From NCBI GenBank assembly GCA_030831125.1, contig JAURLQ010000099.1:1-55683 (forward strand): a DNA stretch of 55,683 bases, given 5' to 3'. The notes below the pieces were generated by a model. The model did no database searches and was not told where the DNA came from. It was given only the letters and a program-made list of their open reading frames with translations. A program made the position numbers and the translations under genes. Numbering within the stretch: the stretch's first letter is position 1; each line of letters begins with the position of its first letter. Positions 17,037 to 23,934 of this stretch are shown piece by piece. The stretch is from Gammaproteobacteria bacterium. Lineage in GTDB: Bacteria > Pseudomonadota > Gammaproteobacteria > Pseudomonadales > Pseudohongiellaceae.

Positions 17037-18337
17037 GCGCCTGCTCCAGGAAATGCCACCCGGAAGGCCACACCACGCCCGAAAGAGGAATCTTCAACTG
17101 TCACATGTGCGCCATGCAAATCTGCAATATGTTTGACAATGGTCAATCCCAGACCACAACCCGTTGCCTTGCTGCCACTGTTACCGGTTCTGTAAAAGCG
17201 GTCGAAAACCCTATGTCGTTCTTCATTTGAAATACCCGGACCGTCATCTTCAACTACAAGCTGTGCTCCACTTTCTGCACTTGAAATTTTGAGGCGTATA
17301 TTACCGCCTGCATGTGTGTATTTGCCGGCATTACTCAAGAGGTTGGTAATCAGGGTTTCCAATGCAAAGCGATCTCCGGAAATCAGACAGCGTTCACCTT
17401 CAAGCTCGAGACTCTGCTCCCTTGCTTCTATCATCGGATAATAACGGGCAACCACATCCTGTGTAATCTCATGCAGATCAACTGATCTGCATTCAGCAGC
17501 AAACTGGTCTGGAGTGCTGCGATACAGGGAAAGCAGTTGTTCCACCAGATGCTGCATGCGCTCTACACCTTGCTGGAGATCAACAAAGGCATCCGATTTT
17601 GTACCGAGTTCCTGCTGCAGGTTATGCAACTGGATCTTCAGAGCACTGATGGGTGTTCTCAATTCGTGCGCAGCATCTGCTGAAAATCGCTTTTCCCGCT
17701 CCAGTGCCAGGCTGAGCCTGTTGATGAAGCCGTTGACCGATTGCAGTACCGGCTCCAGTTCAGAGGGGGTTTGTCGTAATTCTATCGGAGAAAGATCGCC
17801 TACTTTCTTCCTTCCCAGCTGACTCGACAGTTGCGTCAGTGGCGACAGCCCGAAACTGACCACGACCCAGATAACCAGACCGACAATGGGGATACCAACA
17901 AGTATGGGGCTGATCGATTCCAGCACGACATTCTCTGCCAGGATGAAACGCAGATCGGTTCGCTCTGCCACTATCACCCATCGATTGCGAACATCATCGT
18001 GCCTCGTATAGGTTCTCCATCGATAACCTTCAAAGTTGGAATACTCGAAGCCACCCAGCAGTGGCGTAATAAGGTCCTGTGGCGCATGGAAAGATGCCGC
18101 AACCAGTTGATCATTATCCCATATCTGGAAGGCTACATTGTTGCCAAGCCTGAATTCCCCGTTGATGCGGCTCTCATCAAGATTGCTGACAAGGCGGGAA
18201 AGGTCGAGCAACTGGTTGTCGAACAGGGTTTCAGCTTCAAACATGCTGCTCTGATAACCACGCAGGGCTGCAATAAAGTTGAACAGTATGAGAGTCGCCA
18301 CTATAGCGAGTATGAGAAATTTACGAATAGAGGTCAC
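17033..18337 (-). CDS. Membrane sensor histidine kinase of the iron operon (QseC/PmrB-like)
   Basis: 434 residues starting at a GTG (18337). TM1 is about residues 7-25, a periplasmic domain of about 115 residues follows, then TM2 (about 144-163), HisKA with DAAHELRTPI (H224), N box NLLSNAGKYT, G1 VEDDGPGI and G2 GCGLGLTIV. The architecture matches QseC/PmrB-type kinases, several of which respond to ferric iron. Its regulator is encoded 67 bp upstream and its presumed targets directly downstream, so iron sensing is a reasonable inference. Confidence 0.88.
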   Translation of the reverse strand: MTSIRKFLILAIVATLILFNFIAALRGYQSSMFEAETLFDNQLLDLSRLVSNLDESRINGEFRLGNNVAFQIWDNDQLVAASFHAPQDLITPLLGGFEYSNFEGYRWRTYTRHDDVRNRWVIVAERTDLRFILAENVVLESISPILVGIPIVGLVIWVVVSFGLSPLTQLSSQLGRKKVGDLSPIELRQTPSELEPVLQSVNGFINRLSLALEREKRFSADAAHELRTPISALKIQLHNLQQELGTKSDAFVDLQQGVERMQHLVEQLLSLYRSTPDQFAAECRSVDLHEITQDVVARYYPMIEAREQSLELEGERCLISGDRFALETLITNLLSNAGKYTHAGGNIRLKISSAESGAQLVVEDDGPGISNEERHRVFDRFYRTGNSGSKATGCGLGLTIVKHIADLHGAHVTVEDSSFGRGVAFRVAFPGAGA

Positions 18338-18404
18338 TGGCTGTATCAGTCCGGACAGGCTCTGCTCTGTGATTGTTATCGGATAAGGCTTCCAGGCCTC
18401 AAGT

Positions 18405-19070
18405 CTACTCCTGTGAGGCGCCTACCTTATACCCTACGCCGCGTATTGTCCTGATAAAGTCGTTGCCGAATTTTTTGCGCAAGTGATGAACATGTACTTC
18501 CAGTGCATTGCTGCTGACTTCCTCACCCCAGCTGTACAGACGTGATTCAAGTACAGCACGGGTCTGTACCCTGCCGGCATTTTCCATCAGGCTTTTCAGT
18601 AACATGTATTCGCGTCGTGGTAATTCCACTTCCTGTCCATCAAGTGTCACGCGTTGCTCTACGGTATCAAGGCTGACATTGCCCAGATTGATGGCAGTTG
18701 TCTGTATGCGGGACATGCGTCGTTCCATGACACGCAGGCGGGCCAGCAGTTCCACCATGTCAAAAGGCTTGGCAAGATAGTCATCTGCTCCACAATCCAG
18801 CCCTGCCACTTTGTCTTCGACAGAATCCCTGGCCGTGAGCAGCAGAACCGGCAGTTGCACATGCTTGCGCCGGATGGCCCGAAGGACGTCAAGGCCATCC
18901 ATATCAGGAAGCCCCAGATCAAGAATGACCATGTCAGGCTTTTCCACACCAATGACATGCAGTGCAGCCTTGCCGGTGTCCAAATGATTGACTGCAAAAC
19001 CCTGCGCCTGCAAAGCCTTCTTCAGACCTGTGGCCAGTGGAATATCATCTTCTACCATCAGCAATTGCAT
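18405..19070 (-). CDS. OmpR-family response regulator of the iron operon (QseB/PmrA-like)
   Basis: 221 residues from the ATG at 19070. The receiver has the acidic pair in VEDD, phosphoacceptor D51 (VILDLGLPDMDG), T in LLTARD and K in YLAKPFD. The winged-helix domain ends FIRTIRGVGYKVG. It is the first gene of the operon kinase - cupredoxin - FTR1 - outer-membrane protein. Upstream at 19111-19213 are 2.3 copies of a 45-bp direct repeat, 41 bp before the start codon, which could be a binding array for this or another regulator. Confidence 0.9.
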   Translation of the reverse strand: MQLLMVEDDIPLATGLKKALQAQGFAVNHLDTGKAALHVIGVEKPDMVILDLGLPDMDGLDVLRAIRRKHVQLPVLLLTARDSVEDKVAGLDCGADDYLAKPFDMVELLARLRVMERRMSRIQTTAINLGNVSLDTVEQRVTLDGQEVELPRREYMLLKSLMENAGRVQTRAVLESRLYSWGEEVSSNALEVHVHHLRKKFGNDFIRTIRGVGYKVGASQE

Positions 19071-19110
19071 CAATAAGTTCTCGCCAGGTATTGGAAATAC
19101 CCGATTTACC

Positions 19111-19213
19111 GGTTTAGTGGCAGCTGTATCAGCCTTCCTGCAAGTAGTTCAAAACGGTTTATTGGCAGCTGTATCAGACTTCATGCATATGGTTCAAAAC
19201 GGTTTGCTGGCAG
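19111..19213. repeat. 45-bp tandem direct repeat, 2.3 copies, upstream of the iron regulator
   Basis: Units at 19111-19155 and 19156-19200 differ at 6 of 45 positions; a third partial unit (19201-19213) follows. Each full unit contains GTGGCAGCTGTATCAG or a near variant and ends in GTTCAAAAC. The partial third unit is also the left arm of hairpin element copy 3. The array lies in the promoter region of the minus-strand regulator gene starting at 19070. Confidence 0.85.
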
Positions 19214-19316
19214 TTTCTTCTTCGACACGCCGTGAACCCGGCCCAGCCATTCGGCATAGCCGAATGTCGCTCCACCCATGCCGCAGACGGTCTCAGAATC
19301 TCCTGTCAGCAAACCG
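19200..19316. repeat. Long intergenic hairpin element, copy 3 (divergent core)
   Basis: Arms 19200-19213 and 19303-19316 pair over 14 bp with one G-T pair. The core begins with GACACGCCGTGAACCC and ends with ATGCCGCAGACGGTC, as in copies 1 and 2. Its middle is replaced by a different stretch containing the hairpin CATTCGGCATAGCCGAATG. As in the other copies, the arm sequence is specific to this locus. No transposase is present. Confidence 0.7.
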
Positions 19317-19353
19317 CTTCGGGACCACAGTTGCATTCCTGAATGATTCTCTA

Positions 19354-20001
19354 CTACTTACCTGCTATCTCTACCAGTTTTTCCTGTATTTCCATCCGGC
19401 GTCCGGCATCTGCAATTGCCCTGCCGGGGCGGGCAGGAGCCTGCAAGGCTTTTTCCAGATAAGTCCGTGCCTCAGCATAGCGCTTTTCCCCGATCAGGAA
19501 ATCACCATAGAAATAATTGGGGTCGATACCAGCGGGATTTATTGACAAGGCTTTTTGCAGCAATCCTTCAGCCTTTTCATCATCACCGAAACCAACAGGC
19601 CAACCTGGCACGCCATAATAAAGCGCGCCGAGACTGTTGTATGCCGATCCATTCATGGCATCAGGGTCTATTTCCATGGCTGCCTCAAGATCTGCCTTGG
19701 CTGCCTTTGCCAGTGAAAGCGCCCCGAGCCCACCTTTTGCACCAGCGAATGTGGACTTGATGATGCCGCTCCAGATCAGGATATCTGCAGAGTTGGAATT
19801 GGCCTTGTGCATGGCTTCCGCCTCACTGACCAGTTGTTCGAATGCTGACAGCTGCGTTTTGCCTTCAAGCTGATAGTTTACTTCTGCCCAGCGCTGCTGC
19901 AGATGCGCCACATCGGATGCCACATCTGCCATCACCGACTGCATGAAGAAACCGCCAAGCAGCAATAGTGACGGAAGCATCATTCTTGTTCTGGTATTCA
20001 T
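19354..20001 (-). CDS. Exported TPR protein, last gene of the hemolysin-family operon
   Basis: 215 residues with a signal peptide (MNTRTRMMLPSLLLLGGFFM, cleaved near VMA). The mature protein is all-helical with TPR-like repeats: AKADLEAAMEIDPDAMNGSA, then KAEGLLQKALSINPAG, and EARTYLEKALQAPARPGRAI. It resembles periplasmic TPR scaffolds. A CAGGAGAAC ribosome-binding site precedes the ATG. It lies 18 bp after the SDR gene and closes a five-gene unit, suggesting a structural or transport role for the pathway product in the periplasm (inference). Confidence 0.8.
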   Translation of the reverse strand: MNTRTRMMLPSLLLLGGFFMQSVMADVASDVAHLQQRWAEVNYQLEGKTQLSAFEQLVSEAEAMHKANSNSADILIWSGIIKSTFAGAKGGLGALSLAKAAKADLEAAMEIDPDAMNGSAYNSLGALYYGVPGWPVGFGDDEKAEGLLQKALSINPAGIDPNYFYGDFLIGEKRYAEARTYLEKALQAPARPGRAIADAGRRMEIQEKLVEIAGK

Positions 20002-20019
20002 GGTGTTCTCCTGTGAAAT

Positions 20020-20802
20020 CTACAGTGCATGTTTCTTGATGATTGGAAGATTCTTTACCAGCGCCTTGTGCACAACGGCAGGCAACAGGGCATTGATATG
20101 GACAAAGAGCTTTTCAGGCCAGCCGAGAAATCGCCTACGACTGTTGCCTTCGAACATGTCAGCTATGGAAACGGCAACAAGTGCAGGTGTATCAGTCTTG
20201 TTTCCCAACGCCAGATTGAGAGCCGTGACCCTGTCACCATTCAATGCAGTGCTAGTGGCTCTTGGCGCTATATAGGCAACTGATACTCCGGTATCAGCCA
20301 ACTCTCGCGACAGCGCTTCACTGAAAGTCTTGATGGCTGCCTTGCTGGCACAGTAAACGGTAAAGCCGGGATGACCTATGCTGCCAAAGATGGACCCGAC
20401 ATTGAGAATTCTGGCTTCATTCCTACCGATGAGCATTGGTAGCAGCTCCCGGGTAAGCAGCACTGGTGCAACAGTGTTTACTTCCAGAATCCTGGCAATG
20501 AGTGCCGACTCCTGATTCTGGAACATGTTGAAATCAAGTATGCCGGCCAGATTGACCAACCCGTCTATCCCGCCAGCATCACTGCATACCCTGACTATGG
20601 ATTGTCTCCCCACTGGCGTACTGACATCTGCAGGTATAGCAATATGCTCTGCACCAAGCTCGGCACGCAACATGGAGAGTTTTTCAGGAGAAGTGCAGTT
20701 CAAAACCAGCCTTGCACCACGTGCGGCCAGCTGTCTGCAGAGCAGAGCGCCTATGCCGCCGGTTGCACCGGTAACCAGTATGGTCTTGTTCCTAACCTGC
20801 AT
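20020..20802 (-). CDS. Short-chain dehydrogenase/reductase (SDR)
   Basis: 260 residues from the ATG at 20802, chosen because GGGAGC lies at normal spacing and MQVRNKTILVTGATGGIG is the typical SDR start; an ATG 21 bp upstream is also in frame. Nucleotide-binding TGATGGIG is near residues 12-19, the catalytic Ser in LNVGSIFGS, and YCASK provides the Tyr and Lys. An NAD(P)-dependent ketone/alcohol conversion is expected. The start lies inside the end of the diiron-enzyme gene. A reducing or oxidising step on the product of the upstream ligase/oxygenase is inferred. Confidence 0.85.
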   Translation of the reverse strand: MQVRNKTILVTGATGGIGALLCRQLAARGARLVLNCTSPEKLSMLRAELGAEHIAIPADVSTPVGRQSIVRVCSDAGGIDGLVNLAGILDFNMFQNQESALIARILEVNTVAPVLLTRELLPMLIGRNEARILNVGSIFGSIGHPGFTVYCASKAAIKTFSEALSRELADTGVSVAYIAPRATSTALNGDRVTALNLALGNKTDTPALVAVSIADMFEGNSRRRFLGWPEKLFVHINALLPAVVHKALVKNLPIIKKHAL

Positions 20803-21508
20803 TACGAAGCTCCCTTGCCCCATTGTTCATGGGAATGCCATGATCAGGTGTCAGAGTTCTGAATATGTTGCCGTAGAGCTGAAAGAACATGTCTGCCGTA
20901 TGCAGGATCAGTGCCTGCTCCTTTTCATCAGAAATCCGGTTCATCAGACTTTCAAAAAACCTGATGTGTTCCTGGTCGAGAGCACCATGCGAATAAAGAT
21001 AGGAAAATGCTTTCCGGGGCAGATCCAGTTTGCTGCGAATGACATCAGCTGCCTGACTGGCAATATTGATACTTGTCCCTTCAAGTACATGAACCATGCC
21101 GAAGAATCCAAGTGGATTGACCCGGTTAACCATGTCCCACGCGTAAGCCACCATCAGTTCCGTACTGGGGAGTGGTTGACTGTGACGAGCTGCTTCCTTG
21201 TCATAACCACAAGCGGCTATATCATTGAGTATCCACTCCTGATGGCCGGTTTCTTCTTCGATGTATTCAGCGACGGCAACCCGGAGCCACTCCTTTTCCT
21301 CTGGCAATCTGGCACCCACTCCCATCAACAGGGGAACGGTATGTTTTACATGGTGGTAGGCCTGCAACAGGAAGGCCACATAATCATCCAGCGTAATTTC
21401 ACCGGTAAAACACCGGGTAATAATTGGCGCACCCAGCAGGTATTGCTGGCCACTGGCCGTTTCCTTCACCAGTTTGTCGTAGAAATTCATATCCTGTTCT
21501 GCCTTCAA
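20792..21508 (-). CDS. Heme-oxygenase-like diiron enzyme (TenA/HDO superfamily)
   Basis: 238 residues, all-helical. Candidate metal ligands are HHVKH (52-56), EYIEEETGH (81-89), HVLEG with E143, and HGALDQEH (174-181), which has the HxxxDxxH pattern of heme-oxygenase-like diiron oxidases and oxygenases. Known members of that group cleave or oxidise fatty acids and amino acids (for example UndA, BesC, SznF domains); others are TenA-like thiaminases. The gene has a 4-bp overlap with an AMP-ligase gene. An iron- and O2-dependent modification of an activated acyl substrate is the most economical inference; the exact reaction is unknown. Confidence 0.8.
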   Translation of the reverse strand: MKAEQDMNFYDKLVKETASGQQYLLGAPIITRCFTGEITLDDYVAFLLQAYHHVKHTVPLLMGVGARLPEEKEWLRVAVAEYIEEETGHQEWILNDIAACGYDKEAARHSQPLPSTELMVAYAWDMVNRVNPLGFFGMVHVLEGTSINIASQAADVIRSKLDLPRKAFSYLYSHGALDQEHIRFFESLMNRISDEKEQALILHTADMFFQLYGNIFRTLTPDHGIPMNNGARELRNAG

Positions 21509-22980
21509 TTCACAGCAGCCAAACTGCTGCTGTAGAGTTTCTCGATGTCGATACGGTATGCCGCTTCAATTTCAGGGCGACGTGGCCGGCCATTGGAGGT
21601 CATCAGTCCGGGTGTGGCCGCAAGGGGCTTGTCGAGACGCAGCCACTGCAGGACTTTTGCATAATCAGGCAACCTGGTGTTTGCCTCCTCAACGGCCTGT
21701 TCCAGCAACCAGTCGGGTACTTCAGCCTGTCGTGGACTCAGCAGTGCCATGCACCAGGGTCTTGCATCTCCTATAACCACGGCTTCTGCAATCACAGGTG
21801 AAGCCAGCAATTCGCTTTCCACCCATTCGGGGGCAATGTTGCGGCCATAACTGGAGATGAGTGTATTCTTGCTTCTGCCTGACAGATGAACAAATCCTTT
21901 CTCATCCATATGTCCCAGATCGCCGGTATGCAATTGCTGTGGATGCCAGCTCTGTGGGTCATTGACGTAGCCAAGCATGAGATTGCCACTGACAACCAGT
22001 TCGCCGGCTACTTCATCAACCCTGACATGTGGCAGCACCTTTCCGGCTGAACCTGGCAGATCATTGGCAGCAGTATTGAGACTGACAACAGAACCACATT
22101 CAGACAATCCGTAGCCTTCATGAACCGGCAGCCCAAGCGCGCGTGCTTCCTTGATCAGGTGGGATGAAACCTTGCTGCCGCCAACGGCAATGAATTTCAG
22201 TGATGGAGCCCGCCAGCCCTGCCGGGCAGCCTGAACCAGTACTTGCAACAGTTGTGGAATCAGTATGATCGAGTCGGGTCTGGTTTCACTGATACAGCGG
22301 AGAAATTTGCCGGGATCAGCCAGCCTGCTGCCACCAAAACCCAGCTCTGCCAGGCTGCGCAGGACAACACTGCCTCCTGCCAGCAAGGGTGCATATACGC
22401 CGGCAATGTTTTCCAGCAAAGTGCTCAAAGGCAGAATGCAGAGATGCCTTGGTTTTCCCAGTGCAATAGTGTTCTTGAGTGCTTCTGCCGTTGCCAGTTC
22501 CTGCGCCAATCCCAGGCATACCCCTTTGGGATTTCCGGTTGAACCGGAGGTATAGGTAACCTTGGCTGTTTGTGGGGGTAACAGGGGCACAGTCATAGGC
22601 GCCAGTTTCAGCAAGTGCAGTCCGGGCAATACTGTCTGCATGATTTCTTCACCAAGCCCGCTCAATGCAGCAGGGAAAGCAGTGAATACAGCTTCGATTG
22701 CGCAGCTTGTACAGGCATGCGCAATCTGCTGCGGCGTGAAATTCAGCGGCAGAGGCAGGCAAAGTGTTTGTTGCTGTATACATGCCAGATCAAGCAGCAG
22801 CCAGTCGGCATTGTTGTCCGCATGAATGGCAATTCTTCCAAAACCCTTGCTTGCAAGCAGACCGGCAACTTGCCCGATGCCCTGAATCAAAGCATCTCTT
22901 TCAAGGCTGACACTGCCATCCTCAATGATCACCCCTTCAGATGGTGCTGCAGCCAACAATTTTTCAAGCGGGCTTTTCAT
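21505..22980 (-). CDS. AMP-binding acyl ligase of the hemolysin-family operon
   Basis: 491 residues from the ATG at 22980 (MKSPLEKLLAAAPSEG), which follows GGGTAAAG. A start at 23013 overlapping the upstream gene by 29 bp is the alternative. The adenylation motifs are clear: TYTSGSTGNPKG (about 142-153), GYGLSECG, HTGDLGHMDE, and GRSKNTLISSYGRNI. Near the C-terminus the segment MTSNGRPRRPEI has Arg where most acyl-CoA synthetases have the catalytic Lys (GK), so the adenylation half-reaction may be altered. Such enzymes activate carboxylic acids as acyl-AMP. It shares a 4-bp overlap with the diiron-enzyme gene. Confidence 0.85.
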   Translation of the reverse strand: MKSPLEKLLAAAPSEGVIIEDGSVSLERDALIQGIGQVAGLLASKGFGRIAIHADNNADWLLLDLACIQQQTLCLPLPLNFTPQQIAHACTSCAIEAVFTAFPAALSGLGEEIMQTVLPGLHLLKLAPMTVPLLPPQTAKVTYTSGSTGNPKGVCLGLAQELATAEALKNTIALGKPRHLCILPLSTLLENIAGVYAPLLAGGSVVLRSLAELGFGGSRLADPGKFLRCISETRPDSIILIPQLLQVLVQAARQGWRAPSLKFIAVGGSKVSSHLIKEARALGLPVHEGYGLSECGSVVSLNTAANDLPGSAGKVLPHVRVDEVAGELVVSGNLMLGYVNDPQSWHPQQLHTGDLGHMDEKGFVHLSGRSKNTLISSYGRNIAPEWVESELLASPVIAEAVVIGDARPWCMALLSPRQAEVPDWLLEQAVEEANTRLPDYAKVLQWLRLDKPLAATPGLMTSNGRPRRPEIEAAYRIDIEKLYSSSLAAVN

Positions 22981-22984
22981 TTCT

Positions 22985-23692
22985 TTACCCGTGGAGTGTT
23001 CCAGCCAGTTCATTGATCACTGGGCGATAGTGCTGCAGTACACAACGAAGCAGCGGGCGGCTCTGGATGATCTGCATGGCAGACTCAAGCTTCCCGCTCA
23101 TGACAAGGGGGGCTGTATCGTAGTAACTACCCCACTTCTCCAATATGGTCTGGTCCAGTCTGGATGCATCTATTGCCTCAAGTGCATGCAGGGGAAAACC
23201 GACATTCTCAAGATTGTTTCTCAGTGCCCTGGTGGCCGTAAACGTGATCCACTCGAAACCAGCCTCGTACAGCGCTGATGTAAACAGCAGAAACAGCAGA
23301 TGGCTGGAGCCACGACGGGCCGCAACAAGATTACCGATCTCGACTATAGAGCCTCTGGAAACGCTTTCTCCGGTAATAGTTGCAATTCTGCTTTCGATTG
23401 CTTCTTCCAGATACTGTTCAAGAAAAAGAGGGCTGTTTCCGGCCGGACGAATACCGGCTACACCGGAGATATTGCCCAGACATTCAAGGGTCAGCAGCCA
23501 TGGCATGAACTGGTCTACTGAAGCGCCATAGGATGACAGATATCGATCTGAAACATGCTGCTCAACCTGTTTGCGGTTGGCATGTGTCGAATGCACAAGA
23601 TCGACTCTGGGAGCAGGATTGAGCAAACGCCCCAGCAGGGCATCGTGATGTCCTTGCTGTGCTGCCGTTAAAGTCAGTGCTGCTCTACTCAT
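22985..23692 (-). CDS. Thermostable hemolysin family protein (GNAT/AHL-synthase-like fold)
   Basis: 235 residues, no signal peptide. Family hallmarks are VSDRYLSSYGASVDQFMPW, SPLFLEQYLEEAIESRI and IVEIGNLVAARRGSSHLLF. The family is named for a Vibrio haemolytic factor, but the fold belongs to the N-acyltransferase/autoinducer-synthase type. That suits an enzyme acting with the AMP-ligase, diiron enzyme and SDR encoded directly downstream better than a secreted toxin. AGAGGAG precedes the ATG at 23692. It heads the five-gene operon. Confidence 0.83.
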   Translation of the reverse strand: MSRAALTLTAAQQGHHDALLGRLLNPAPRVDLVHSTHANRKQVEQHVSDRYLSSYGASVDQFMPWLLTLECLGNISGVAGIRPAGNSPLFLEQYLEEAIESRIATITGESVSRGSIVEIGNLVAARRGSSHLLFLLFTSALYEAGFEWITFTATRALRNNLENVGFPLHALEAIDASRLDQTILEKWGSYYDTAPLVMSGKLESAMQIIQSRPLLRCVLQHYRPVINELAGTLHG

Positions 23693-23876
23693 GGATTACT
23701 CCTCTTGTCTGATGGCAGTCAGATTAGGGTGCGAACCTTAAGTAAGTCTTATGTGCCGTGATATTTCCTGAAACAGGCGCCAGTCAGGAATACTTCCTGA
23801 AAAAATACCCCAAATTGTTGATTTTTAATGATTTGAATTGCGAGGCGTAAGGCTTTTCCCCGCCGGGTAGCCATGA

Positions 23877-23924
23877 TATCCCCCGGGGGATAAAGACAGA
23901 CGATACACAACCGTATCGTCTGTC
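23877..23924. terminator. Two adjacent palindromes, probable terminator of the TonB receptor gene
   Basis: The stem GACAGACGATAC/GTATCGTCTGTC (23895-23924, perfect 12 bp, 6-nt loop) starts 10 bp beyond the stop of the minus-strand receptor gene. It is followed by the perfect 16-bp palindrome TATCCCCCGGGGGATA (23877-23892). There is no long T-tract, so the terminator role rests on position and stem strength. Confidence 0.5.
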
Positions 23925-23934
23925 CTGGGTGTAA

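Noticed and set aside
19111-19213. Possible CRISPR array
   Set aside because: Only 2.3 back-to-back 45-bp units with no spacers and no cas genes; a simple tandem repeat.
20525-21535. 336-codon plus-strand frame opposite the SDR and diiron-enzyme genes
   Set aside because: Spans two convincing minus-strand genes and shows no family motif.
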